The translations under genes and the position numbers were made by a program. Positions 13,401 to 25,200 of a stretch of 64,000 bases of DNA are shown piece by piece (positions within the stretch are counted from its first letter, which is position 1; each line of letters begins with the position of its first letter). Under the pieces are notes generated by a model. That model did no database searches. It was not told where the DNA came from and saw only the letters and a list, made by a program, of their open reading frames with translations. Source of the DNA: Stercorarius parasiticus (taxonomy: Eukaryota > Chordata > Aves > Charadriiformes > Stercorariidae); contig VWZL01000529.1 of the NCBI GenBank assembly GCA_013396915.1, positions 124,001-188,000 on the forward strand. The letters run 5' to 3'.

Positions 13401-14862
13401 AATATAGAATTTGTACTTTGCGGTGAAGTTGCATCAAATGCCTCTGAGTTTGCTGAAACATCTACTGAAAAAATAAATACAGAATGGAGTGCAAAATATT
13501 TGGCGTGTCATTTTGTATCCATGTTGCTACGGCAGGCTAGACCTGGACCAATGCTTTCTTATCACGTGTCTTATGGGTGTTACACAGAGTGGTTCTTGCT
13601 TAGTGCTGTTGAGTAGCCATAAGCTCTGTGCCAGTTCTTGCTGCCTTTCCTTGTGTCTGCTGGAAAAAAACCCCACATCTTTTGAGGATTTGCCCATTTT
13701 ATTTGCCAAACATGAATGGTCGTGGGTAATTTGTGCTTTTAAAATCTGTTAGTAAGTCAATGGAAGGTCTGACTGCTTCATTGATATCTGAATAACATTT
13801 AAGAGGTATGAATTCAGGGCACTCTCCAAGTTTTAAAAGATGCATGTGTATCAGTAGCTCTGATGGTAATCATATCAACTCCCGAAGGAGCTGCATCCTC
13901 GTTCATTAGTGAGCTAGTTTGTATGGTGCCCTTGGGGCAGAGAAGTTGTTAGCATTTTTCCTATTGTCATCCCGGGGCTGTGCCAGGTCTCACGTATGCT
14001 GGGCTTCTGCTTCAAGTTATTTTTAAAAATAAGTTGTCTGGATAGAGAGTTATCTCTTAGGATCATGTTAATTTGCCATTTGAGAAAACCTGTTGAAGTA
14101 ATGATCTTATCTCTCCTTGACTACTTTACTTTTGACAGTCTGGAATCCCTATGGGTATCATAAGTCTCATTTATCATAATACCATATTATAAGGAAGGAA
14201 TTTTTGTTCTGCTGAGTGAATTCTGAAAAAAAAAATAAATGTACTAAAATGCTGTATTTATTCACATTGCTTTTTATTTAAGAGGGGAGAATGTCTTAAG
14301 GTTCACCTCCATGAGTATTATTAATGGAATACTTCGAGGATAGCGTTTTTTAAAGCATTTTGATATCAACACCTGCTGTTCAGAAACTCAGAATTATTTT
14401 ACTTGCACTTAACTTGGTTTTAGCAGTTTATCTTAGGCATAAACAGAAACACACGACCTTCTCTAATACCCATGTATAGCTGTAACTCAACAAACAAAAT
14501 TAGAAAAATTCTGAAACCTGTAAACTGATCATGCTGAGAAGGAAAAAAGACTAATATTTATATTAAGTATTGGGAAAGATCTCAGAGGCTAATGTCATAT
14601 AAATACCTAAACTACAAAATGTAGTGACTTGCAGGTGATTGATTTTTACCTGTCACTTATGGGGAAAAGAAGTTATAGTGAAAGCAGACAGATCTGGGGC
14701 ATGATGCAATAGGAGCATCAGATATAAGGGAAGAAAGCTGTTAATTTTTTTCATGGTGTGCATTTCTGTAGTTAGGTGGGCGGTTTTTTTAAAACGTTAT
14801 TTAATTGTGCCAATCATCCCAAAAAGCTGCATATAAGCAAGTTTAGGAAAGTCTTGTGCAAG

Positions 14863-14911
14863 TTGGGGTTTTTTTGGTGGTGGTGAGTTTTTTGGTTTTT
14901 TTAATTTTTTG
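14863..14911. repeat. G/T-rich low-complexity tract
   Basis: T runs alternate with GG and GGTGGTGG. Similar tracts recur near 39277 and 44520. Confidence 0.8.
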
Positions 14912-15107
14912 CAAGGCATAGGCAATAGAGCTGAAGAGATTTTTATCCAATATGAAAGCCTACGTACTACCTCTGGCTCTAACCTGTTTATAAAACTGTT
15001 TTTTGAGCCACATGCTGAAGTAAATATTTCTGACAATGTTCAAAACTTCCACTGACAATTTAATAAACTGTACTGAAACTGTGGAGTCCCAGAAGATGCA
15101 CATGTAG

Positions 15108-15449
15108 AATTATCTCAGAATCCTTCCAGGGAACTGTTTCAAATATGTCCTGTCTGGTTTTCCATCTTCTGGAGCTCTGAAGGAAAACAGTGTAAATGGA
15201 GATGACAGTGCGAGGTCTAAAGGCAGGATGGCTGTACATTGTGTGGTTGCAGTCTGTAATGAATTCAGCCAACATGGGCAAAATGAAAGGGACAGCTTGT
15301 CATCCACCCTTGAAGGGATACTGTTGGCTCAAGCAGTGTCTGAAAAATGCTCCGCTAAAAAGGTCAAGGGAGAAGAAAGCCCAGAACTGACCCATCCTAT
15401 CAGTTATATTGCCACTCTTCCCTGGCCAGATGAGATTACTCAGCATTGA
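15108..15449 (+). other. Unexplained 114-codon stop-free stretch, function unknown
   Basis: This frame has no stop for 114 codons and reads in a mixed, protein-like composition (for example SSTLEGILLAQAVSEKC and ISYIATLPWPDEITQH) up to a TGA. No domain is recognisable, and no convincing splice sites or start context frame it. It may be a decayed gene fragment or chance. Confidence 0.25.
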
Positions 15450-18400
15450 TGTAGAAAGTGAAGGTTCCTCATGCCTGAAAGTGGTCAGACAATTCAGGGA
15501 TGAAAAAGCCAGCACGGTCTGTCCATAAACTGAAAACTCTCAGTGTAAGCACGTAAGTAGGGGTGGATGTGAGTAGCTCAAATGAGGTCCCTTTGAAGTT
15601 TTCCCGAATAGTATCCATGGCACAAGTTAAGACAAAGGCAACCACGTGCACTCTGGGATGGATGTTGATTGTCCAGGTCACAGAAATTTGTCAGACGGGT
15701 ACTTTTATTCAGTCCTGGTAGCACTTCAGTTACTCTTCCACTGCTCTTGTTCTGAGTGTGGACTGCTTCCTTGGATCAGAGGATTAAAACATTGTAGTAA
15801 CTTCTTTAGGTAATAGAAAAAGGGGAGAGACTTTGAGTACGGCTTTAGATTTCTCTATAGTTGCCTTTAATGAAGACTTTGGAAGAGCATGCTTTCAAGT
15901 CTGGAAAGTAATTAATTTCTTTAAGTATGCTGAAATTGTTCACAAAATGTGTTTTAGATGAGTAAGTTTTGTGATTGAATTGGGTTTTTCATGTAATGGT
16001 CTAATATTGACCCAAATCAGAGGAATTAATGTGCAGACATTACACCTTATTTGTGTTTGTCAGTGATAAAGAAAAGCACTTAGGGAGAAAATCGTAGAAG
16101 AAACATTTTCACAAATAGTTTTCAGGAAGGTGCAAAGGGAGAAATCGTGTGCTTAGATTTGATGGAACCCGACACTGCGTTTGCTTGAAAAAGATGAGCA
16201 GTGACTTAACCGTGGCCAAAATTAACCTTGATTGCCGAAACTGCTAGTCTTGGCTTCTGCAGTTTGTCTGTGAAGCTGCAAAAGATCTGGGGGAGGGGGG
16301 AGCTGTTGGTAGAAACTCCTTGAGTCCCTGTGTCATCTGCCCCCTTTCTGGCTCCTGGGTAAGGCATGTCTCACTGGCCCCGGGACTCATCTCTCCATGG
16401 GAGTGACAGATACGAGACTTGCTTCCCCAAAACCACTTTCATTGCTTAATCTATTAATTGTGTGCCTTTTTTTTTCCTTAGGGACAGATCAAATTTGGGT
16501 AAAGGTGACAACCTTTCATACCTTTTGCAAAAACCTCAGTGGCCCGGTGTGTTGTGGTGTGAGTGAAGCCGTATGTACGAGGCCGAGGAGGAACATTGCC
16601 TGTTACACAGGGATATGTATGTGTTTTTGAGATATGTATGTGTAGGAGGAGGAAAAAATCTTAATAAAAGGAGACAGTTTGGATCATCTGCTCAGATGAA
16701 AACCTGTTTTCCTCCTCTTAGGCAAGGGTAAAAGGGACCAGTGAGGATCAGTGCATTTTGGCAAAATCAGTCTGCTGCTTACGTCTCCAGTTACATAGGG
16801 CACTCCTGCTGTGGGAGTCAAAATTGAAGTTACAAAGGTAAAATACTGTTTAAAAATTATGAGGCTGAAATGAGCGAATGAATTTACACGAAAGATCATT
16901 TATATTTATGCCAAAGATTTACAAGTAGTTTAAAACAATCTGTGTTTGACATGGTAAGTTGTCTTTATCATTAAAATGCTAATGAAATGGTAAACATCTG
17001 TTAGATTTATGAAGATAATGAAGCTTGTCAGCTACATCTTTCTTGTGGCAGTATTCCTGCTTAGCTCAGGTCTGCATACAGATTTGGTGGAGTGCTGCTG
17101 AGAATCTATTTGACCTTTGGGAGCAATGCCAGGGTAAAACTGTGCCCTGTTCTGTTTGATTTGATGATTTTGTCCTGATGTGCTTCTACCTGTAGTTTAG
17201 GTCATCTTTATCTGATCATTCTTCCAGTGGCTTTCAAAGGCGGGTCTGAAAATCAAACTTCAGTCAAACAGCGTCACTGGTATTTGATTGGCAATAGTTG
17301 AAATGGTAAACTGGCAAAGAGAAGTGAACACATCTCTCATTGTTAACGCCTTCACTGATCAGTCTGCTAGGTGTGTGTGTTTTCTATTCTGTATGGACTC
17401 CAAATGTATCCTCGTCTACTGGTCATGTATTACTCTGGCAGTAGAAACACCGTGGACCGCAAAGCTGCAGGCAGATTTCAAATGTCTGTGTCACATGAAA
17501 TGAGCTGTACTCAGCCAAGGAGTACAAAGAACAGTGCATTGTTTGCAGGAGGATGCTGATTGTTTTTTAATTTTTAAAACTTTTATGCCAAATGTTTTCT
17601 GTACCTCAGTTAAGGACAGCATCAGAAACCTAGCTTAATTCTGATTTTAAATGTCAGTCACAATTTAACTCTATTCTGTTATATTTTTTCTGTAAAATTT
17701 AGTTAAAATATGTAACCATAGCTTCATTGAAGTATGCATATGTAAAGAGAGGACAGGTCTTTTTTAACTTCACGGATCTTTATGAACTTAAAAGAGAAAC
17801 TTGTAGAAGTTAGATTGATGATGACACTTTGTGGACTTTAGGTAATTGAATACAACATAGCTACGGTTTGAATACAACTCTGAAATCCAAATTATGTAAA
17901 TCTACTGTTTCAGAACCAGCTAGCTAAATAATCATTATTTTTGCAGTTGAAGATGTTTTCTTTGGATAAATCCTCTGACACAGTGGTTTCCTATTGATGC
18001 ATTTTTTCATTATGGATATGAAGAAGAAACTGTAGGCAAGTTAGCCTTTAACTTTTTGATGTTTGTGACTCCACTTGAATCAGCTTTGACTTACGGTTAA
18101 TTAAGCACAACTGTCAATGAGCTTCATGGGCGCATGGGGAAACAGACCTTACATTTATGAAAGTATTTGGGTAGGAGAAGGGTGGAAATATTCTGGAAAA
18201 GTGTCTCAAGTGTACTTTTCCTTTCAAGTTGTGCAGCTCAGTTGGGATGGTGTTCAACGGTTCTCTCTCCATTGTTGTCAATGACCCATGTTTCTGTAAA
18301 CAACACACTTTTCCTGTAGAAGAAACAGAGAATAGATTATAGCTTGCTATTCATCTGCTAGCCTGTGTTGCAAGATGGTGTTTACTGTGCTGCAGCTGTG

Positions 18401-18756
18401 ATCAAAATGACTGTCTCTCCAAAGTCTACAAAATTTGAGCTCAGGGCTAGTTATAAGTGTTTGGTCGTCCAAAAAATCCATGCAGCCCCATCTGGCTTCT
18501 GAACCCAGCTTTCCTTTTAGATACCGTAAGATGGGTTTGAAATTGTGCCCGTGGAGGCAAGAAGATGAGATAAAAAGGAAGAAAATTTCTATGCTGCCTT
18601 CAATTTTGTGTGTACTTAACAGGGAAAAAGGCAGATCCCTTAACGGAAGGCTGGTACTCAGGCAGCCCATATGGATTGCCTGGCATCCTGCAAGTCAATG
18701 CAAATGACATGATTTCATGGGAGAGGAGAGGGAAAATTGCTTGTTTACTTTTCTCC

Positions 18757-18772
18757 TTTTTTTTTTTTTTTT
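18757..18772. repeat. Poly(T) tract, 16 T
   Basis: An uninterrupted T run is preceded by TTCTCC and followed by CCTGTCC. Confidence 0.9.
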
Positions 18773-19966
18773 CCTGTCCTGACTGAGTTTAAAAAACTCA
18801 GACAACTTCTATGACAAAAAGTTTAGGTATTGTGTCAGCTCTGCTTGAGACCAGAGAAACTCCTAAGAGGACAGTTGTGGTTCCGGTTGATGTGCTGGCC
18901 ACCAGTGAGTGGGAAAGGAAGCAATTATGGAGAAATTCTGGCAGAGGAGGGAGAGGCAGAGCATGACTCACCCTCCGTTAGAGGTGTGGGACACTTGTGT
19001 TCCAGTGCCTGCTCCAGTCAGTGATGAATTACTTATTCAACCCAGCAAGGAGAAACTGAGATTTTATTTTATTTTTTTGCATTTTTTTTATTTCAATGGG
19101 GGAAATGTTATTTGAAATCTATTTTGTATGATTTCAGGAAAAAAAAAATACTCCCACAGGCGTAGCTGGAAGCTGTGTACTAGGCACATTATTGTGTGAA
19201 TAAGGCAGATAGCTAGTTAAAAATGAGTATTTGGACATCTGTGTCTTCCCATTTCTTCGGGGTCTTGCTGGGGAATGCTTCTCAAGTGAACACAGAAAGA
19301 ATTTCAGCATGTAGATTTCTGGGAAGCTCTTGTTTGGAGGGAAAGATCTGGGTTCCAAATGCTGGTTTGCGTTGCCTGTAAAGGGGGGTGTTCATTTATA
19401 TGCTAGCTGATTAGTTAATTGTTGGCTGTTTTCTAATATTTGCCTTGCACTGTAAAACAGAAGGCATTTTTTTAAATGTTAAGTGAAATAATGTTTGTGC
19501 AGCACCTGATAGTTACGGATGCTGTCAGAAGAGGAAGAAATAAATAAGCAGCTCACTATTTGGAAACAAATCTCTCGATTTCAGCTTGTATGTGTTGTCT
19601 GCACTAGCTGATCTAATAGGCAACCATGAATTGCAAAAGCATCTGACTTTCACAGGCGCCCATCCTGGCCTTTTTGGCACACGAGAATTTTTCAGCTTTA
19701 GAAAGGATTTATTCTACCTGCCAGTGTGATTTATATACCATATGTCTCCTCTTCAGCGTCTGAGTATCCATGGCCATAGGGAAGTGCTCTGCCTCATCTG
19801 TAGTGTGTGGAAATAGGTTTCTTTTAATGATATTAACTCCTACAGAGCCACTTTATTACCTCCCTGTATTTTTTTCTTGGCGGTTGTGTCAGCAAGAGAT
19901 AGCTATACTGTGTGTGATGTGGAAAGGAGAATACTATGAATTCCTGGTTTTGTTTGCTCTTGGCAG

Positions 19967-20097
19967 GCACTACTACACTTCCCACCCTTGTGCGCACACC
20001 TACCTTGATGATGCAGCCTTCCCTGGATATCAAACCCTTTATGTCCTTCCCTGTGGACAGCAGCTCTGCTGTTGGATTCTTCCCAAATTTTAACACA
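19967..20097 (+). CDS. ZNF385B: ZNF385B internal coding exon (linker upstream of second zinc finger), partial gene
   Basis: This 131-bp exon is preceded by a pyrimidine-rich acceptor ending TTGGCAG and followed by a consensus donor GTAAGT. It begins with two bases that complete a split codon, then encodes 43 codons with no stop, so it is phase 1 at its start and phase 0 at its end. The peptide contains LVRTPTLMMQPSLDIKPF followed by a short acidic/serine stretch and ends PNFNT. From memory this is the proline/serine linker that precedes the second finger of ZNF385B; ZNF385D has a clearly different version. The segment has no finger of its own and is probably disordered. ZNF385B is a nuclear C2H2 zinc-finger protein, reported in humans to be linked to p53-dependent apoptosis of B cells. 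Two adjacent methionines (MM) could start a shorter isoform. The upstream N-terminal finger exon lies outside the window. Confidence 0.92.
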
Positions 20098-20310
20098 GTA
20101 AGTAAAGGTGTTTCCACATTTAGTTACAGTGTATGCTTTCCAAGCCAGTTTTAATATCCAGTGTTGAAGCTGCCTTAAAACAGTGCACTGCTGACCCAAT
20201 TTGAGAGAACTCTTTTTGTCTATGCTGTGGTGGTTGCTGTTCCCTTGTGCAAAAGACTGAGTGGTACCCACCCAACCCAGTGAAAACGGGGCCAATCCTT
20301 TTTTAACTTA

Positions 20311-20650
20311 GAATCATGGAATAGTTTGGATTGGAAGGCACCTTAAAGATCATCTAGTTCCAACCCCCCAGCCGTGGGCAGGGACACCTCCTACTAGACC
20401 AGGCTGCTCAAAGCCCCATCCAGCCTGGCCTTGAACACTTCCAGGGATGGGGCACCCACAACTTCTTTGGGCAACCTGTTCCAGTGTCTCACCACCCTGA
20501 CAGTAAAGAATTTCTTCCTAATATCTAATCTAAATCTACCCCCTTTCAGTTTAAAACTGTTACCCCTCATCCTGTTGCTACACTGCCTTATAAAGAGTCC
20601 CTCCCCATCTTTCCTGTAGGCCCCTTTTAAGTACTGGAAGGCTGCTATAA
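20311..20650 (-). mobile_element. CR1 LINE 3' end, antisense, 5'-truncated
   Basis: The copy starts at GAATCATGGAATAG (reverse complement of the avian CR1 tail) and runs through conserved 3' blocks such as CCATCCAGCCTGGCCTTGAA and TTCCTAATATCTAATCTAAA. It breaks off at GGCTGCTATAA. On the minus strand the end of ORF2 can still be read (FFTVRVVRHWNRLPKEVV and LEVFKARLDGAL), so it is only moderately diverged. It lies 214 bp downstream of the 19967-20097 exon. Confidence 0.92.
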
Positions 20651-20817
20651 CTTGATCTGTTGGGGTGGCGTTTGCACACTGAAAAAAAAACCCACGATAA
20701 AGGTTTGATGGGCAGTAGAATAATTTTGAACATTTGCCTGGGCATGTCCATTTCCATGTGCTGTAAAAAAGGCCAAAGCAAAAGCTAATGGAAAAACAGG
20801 TACGACAGGTAAGGCCT

Positions 20818-20880
20818 AGATCCTCCACTGGTGTGAATCAAGCTAAGTCTATTACAGCCGGTGGAGCGGCTGGAGGATCT
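20818..20880. repeat. Short palindromic relic, 10-bp perfect inverted ends
   Basis: AGATCCTCCA at 20818-20827 and TGGAGGATCT at 20871-20880 are exact reverse complements around a 43-bp centre. The left half continues CTGGTGTGAATCAAG. From memory this resembles an old palindromic repeat common in reptile genomes (GATCCTCAGCTGGTGTAAAT type). Confidence 0.5.
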
Positions 20881-21511
20881 TGTTAATTCTGTTTAATAAC
20901 AATAAAGTCTGAAATTGCGCAGCCAGCCAATGTTAAAAATGTGAACCTGCTACCTTCAGTTTATGGTAAAGCATCTTGTGTTTTTGAAAAAAAAAATTAT
21001 TGCTAAAATAATGCTCAGTGCTTCTGTAGTTCTCCACATTTATCAGAGCAGCAATAACAAAAATACTCTCTTCTGTAGTTCTCACTTCTTTAACAGCTCA
21101 TAAAATGGTTCTGAATGTTATCAAAATGCTTTTTTGCTATTGTACTTTATCATTTGTTTAATTAATTACTATGTTAAATGCATCGAGTACCGCAAAACCA
21201 ATATTTTGCGTGTTGCCACTCAGGTTTCCATGTGTGGAGGTAATTCAGCATGGAACGAGTTGGCAAATAGTCAGCTGATGGCAACAAAAAGGAAACTGCT
21301 CTGGGTCATTTCTGCCAAGTCAGCGAGTATGATCTGTTCGTACGTGACCGTTGCCTGAACTGTACACACAGCATCGCACTTGTCACTGTAATTGCGGGGG
21401 GTGTGTAAAGGGAAGCCGTGTCACCACCGTCAGACAGTGATCAGCTGAACCACTGCCAAGTGTTTCCTTTCGCAGACTCACCTTCTGTTTGAAGTTAAAA
21501 CAGCAGGAGGA

Positions 21512-21535
21512 TTTTTTTTTATTTTTTTTTTTTTT
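21512..21535. repeat. T-rich tract (9 T, A, 14 T)
   Basis: Two T runs are separated by a single A. No retroelement body adjoins, so it is a plain low-complexity tract. Confidence 0.9.
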
Positions 21536-21959
21536 CCTTCATGACTTGCAAATACCTCTTGCTGACAGGCCTTGTGCTATGGCACGCGGTGCTGTGGAGT
21601 GGTTGTGAGGTAACGTATCAGCTGCTTTCAAATGTCAGCAGCCCAGCGCATATTATAAACAGTAGCCAATATTACTAATAAATTGCAAAACGTATATGTG
21701 AAAATTGTGCATCTATGAGGGAAATGTGGGCATGTGCATGTGTATAGATTGGGGGGGTACGTGCAGGTGCATGTGTACAAATAGATAAAAGATTAAAAAA
21801 AATCCAGGTATGTTTAAAGTGCAGGACCAAAGCTCTCTACAATTTTAAGAAAGCAGTGTGTCATTCTCAACTTCTAGGCATGATACAATTCATATTCATT
21901 TTCCATCCTATTTCTAATACATTTGAGAATTTTATGTGTCACTGATTTGTCTGCTTTCC

Positions 21960-22260
21960 AGTTGCACTGGTTTTATAGGTAAGCTTTTTCACAGAACTGT
22001 ACATAAATACTGGGAGAACGTTTTCTTTAGGAATGCTGTAGTTGTAGAGTTAACCAACATTATTTGCTTACTGGTGATATTATTGAACTTATGAGTTGCG
22101 GTAGCCTCTAGAGAAAGATTAATTTGGGTATTTAGATTGTTTTTGCCTGTGTATGCTAGTTTACATTTATCTGGGTTACATTCCATTTGCCTAATTCCCA
22201 GAGTTTTTATCCTTTATACCTGTCATTCCTCTCTAAATTTCTATGGGTGTTATTTAAAAA
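21960..22260 (-). mobile_element. Possible ancient CR1 5'-ward fragment, antisense
   Basis: The block TTTACATTTATCTGGGTTAC followed by ATTCCATTTGCC resembles the reverse complement of a conserved segment of old amniote CR1 elements. The rest is too degraded to confirm. Confidence 0.4.
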
Positions 22261-25200
22261 GAGACGCCTGGGGTAATTGACAAATATTGTTGACTCAGTG
22301 TCTACTGCCTCCCTTAGAATTCTGGATAATTATATATTGTTATATTTTTTTTGCTGCTGTGCACCACAGACACTGCATGTTTAAACTCTGGTTTTTTGAG
22401 GAACAGTGGTTGAGTACTACTCTATTTCTAAATCACAGATTTCGCCATTAATCTTGCAGGTATTGATTTTCCCTAACAGTCTTAGAATGGACTTTAAATC
22501 TTGTTGGAAAACTAAATCATTCATGGTTGTCTACTGACAGGCACAGTGAACGCCAGCTGTCGTGCACTTCCTTTCTTTCTGACTTAGCACAAGCGTTGAA
22601 AATGTAAATTTCTATGTTTGTGTATATATAATCTTTTTTTTTTACTATTATTTTTCACTGTAAAGTGTTGGGGGGACCGTGTAAAAGTTTGTAAAAAGCC
22701 TTTTTCCAGAAGATAGGTTTGAGTGAGTAGAAGCTAAACCCAGTTGGCCCGTAATGTATGCGTCATCCAAAGTGCCTTAATTTTTCATCTTGTGCAGGAA
22801 CAGGATATTGGAAGAGCTTTTTGTCTCTTCCTTCCCAGAAAAGCCATCATTTGCCTTACGGATCAATCAGGAAAACTGTGCAGTTCACTCACCAGAGGAC
22901 TTGTCAAGGGCTGTAGGCGGTGAAACCTCTAGTGTGCAGCACTCAATCTCTTTGCCTTCAGTAGGACTGAGGGGAGCCTGCGGCACATGCCAGGGCTGCT
23001 GTTCAAGCTGCGTGTGTTCACTGCGGGTGGCAAAAAGAAATGTGGCCTCAAGAGAAAACTACTTTGGATCCACCTGTTCATTTTCAATGGCAGGCAGAGA
23101 CAGCCTGTTTTCTAAACGTTGCCAGGAAGTGGTTTCTAACTTAATTTCAGTGGCACGAAAAAAGAAAAGTTACTGCTTAGGAGCTTGATACGGTAACTAC
23201 CAGGGCAGGAAAAACAAGGTAAAACGTATTAACTACAAACGTGTTTAAAGGAACACCCCCTACAGTGTTTTCAGAAGAACTTCTCTTATTTATGGAAATA
23301 TATTTTAAATCTGGGGTAAACCCTTTCTTATATAGTTAACTTTGACAGTTTTCAATTCTGAAAACACCTGTGATGATCCAGATGAAACATCAGTGTTCCC
23401 GTTTCATTTGTCAAAGTGTTCTGATCACTTGCTTCTCTCCACATGGGGTGCTTTCAAATGAAGCACTGAGCAGACCCTGATTTTTTTTAAAAGAAATGGC
23501 TGCCCCGCTTATATCTTACTTTCTTGATGGAATTGTGTGATTTAGTTTAAAATGCCTCCCTTCTGTTTCTCCTAAAAACATTAATAGTTCTAAAAATGCT
23601 GTGGATGTATGTATAGTACTTATCAATTCACGCCCCAATTAAATTTGCCTTTGTTCCTGAGTACTTGCTTATTATATAGGAAAAATTAATTGGGGAATGA
23701 TTGCACTAACTCCTTGGATATATGCCTTTATTCCTCAGTGAGGGTGCCTTTTTGTTTCAACAGATCAGCCAGAAAGGGACCTTCTGAAGTCAGAATGAAG
23801 GATTTCAAGCAGGGAGGTATTGCAGAATAGGTGCTCTCTCTTTTTTTCCTGGTCTTTTCACAGCACCAGCAAATAGTTTTGTGAGAACAGGACAGGCATG
23901 ATTGGGCTGTCACAGCCTGAACCTGAACTGCTGCACGGAAGGACAAACCCTCTCTCAGAAGTGCTGCAGCAGCAGATCCAAAGGTGACAGCACATTTTTC
24001 TTGGCATCCAGTTCTAAAAGCTCTCGCTCAGTTACTCATACCCCTCTGTCTGAAATGCATAGCTTGAATCAAATTCTCGGCTGGTATTACTTAAAACATT
24101 CTCATTTATAGCAGAATGGGAGACAGCATTATAGGAACTTCCCAAATTGGTAACTCCGATTTGGAACGGATGCTGTACAAAAAGGTATTAAGTAGAGCCC
24201 TTTGTCAACATGCTAAAATTACTTTACGATTCCTTAACAGATAACATCTTGCATATTGATTATGTTTAAAGATCTGTAAGCCTTCAAAGTCAAGTGCATG
24301 AAGTCAATGGAAATCAAAGATTGCCCAGTAATCTTAATTTGGTGTCTGCAGTGCGTTTAATATAACATAATCTTGAATTTTACACTCACTGGCTTTCACC
24401 TTCTGTACCATGCTTTCTCTGCACCTCCCTGATTCATTTTCTCATGTCATCTGTCTTGTGGACTGAATGAAAAAAGGACACTTTCTCATCACATCATGGA
24501 AGGTTATCATGATGCGTGTGCTAAAGCACTTGAAAGCCAGGATTTGTCTTGCAAGGCAAACTAAATGATCACTGTCTGTCGCTCCCTATAAAGGACCTAT
24601 ACTCCCCAGAAAAAAAAATCTCAAATCTCCAACGCGTTCTACCTTGTCCTGAAATGAGAGCAACACTACATGATTCAAATTTAGTCACAGTGGTACAGCC
24701 AGGGACCTGTCAGTCTGCACAAAAGCAGTATCAGCAACTTCTCAGATTCTATCATCATAGAAAATAATCAGCAATTCATATGCTTCCTTCTGAGTTTGTT
24801 ATGGCCTCAGGGGTAATCAAAGATTATAGCATCTCTTGTAGCTTTCACATTAGTGAAATATTTTCCATCTAACTAGCCCATGATTGGTTTCTAAATGCTG
24901 GTTCGCAACTTCCTATTTTAGAGGACACATGGGTTAACGTGGCCTAGTTACTTCTTCAGTGTCTATTTCTCAGGTTTATGCTGATTCTTTATATTAGAGT
25001 TCCCTCAGCCCTGTTGCAAAGCGGACCAGAAGTATTTTGAATCTGCCAGTGAAGGTGAGCCAGCTGGAATGGGCTGCAGGAAGGGAAAGAGGAGCTGACT
25101 AGTAACTTAGTCAGAAATCTGTCTCTCCTCCAGCATTAGCCTTGCTGGACTCTTAAGTATCCCTGGCCTACCCCCAAGACAACTACTGGGAGGAACTAAT

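Larger units (their letters stand above)
1..19966 (+). other. ZNF385B: ZNF385B intron (3' part), 5' end outside the window
   Basis: This is intronic DNA ending at the acceptor of the 19967 exon. I looked for the N-terminal ZNF385B finger exon and saw no translated match. Recognisable content is old CR1 debris at about 1840-2840, a solo LTR at 4772-5744, the CR1 composite at 9949-10434, an unexplained open frame at 15108-15449 and short simple repeats. The stretches 1-1840, 2840-4771, 5745-9948, 10435-15107 and 15450-19966 hold nothing I can name; the open frames there are short and without recognisable protein content. Confidence 0.85.

Noticed and set aside
18347..18670. 107-codon minus-strand frame
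   Set aside because: It has a low-complexity, serine/leucine composition and an overlapping frame on the other strand, consistent with chance.
20394..20828. 144-codon minus-strand frame
   Set aside because: The recognisable part is the C-terminus of CR1 ORF2 in the antisense LINE; the rest is read-through into unique sequence.
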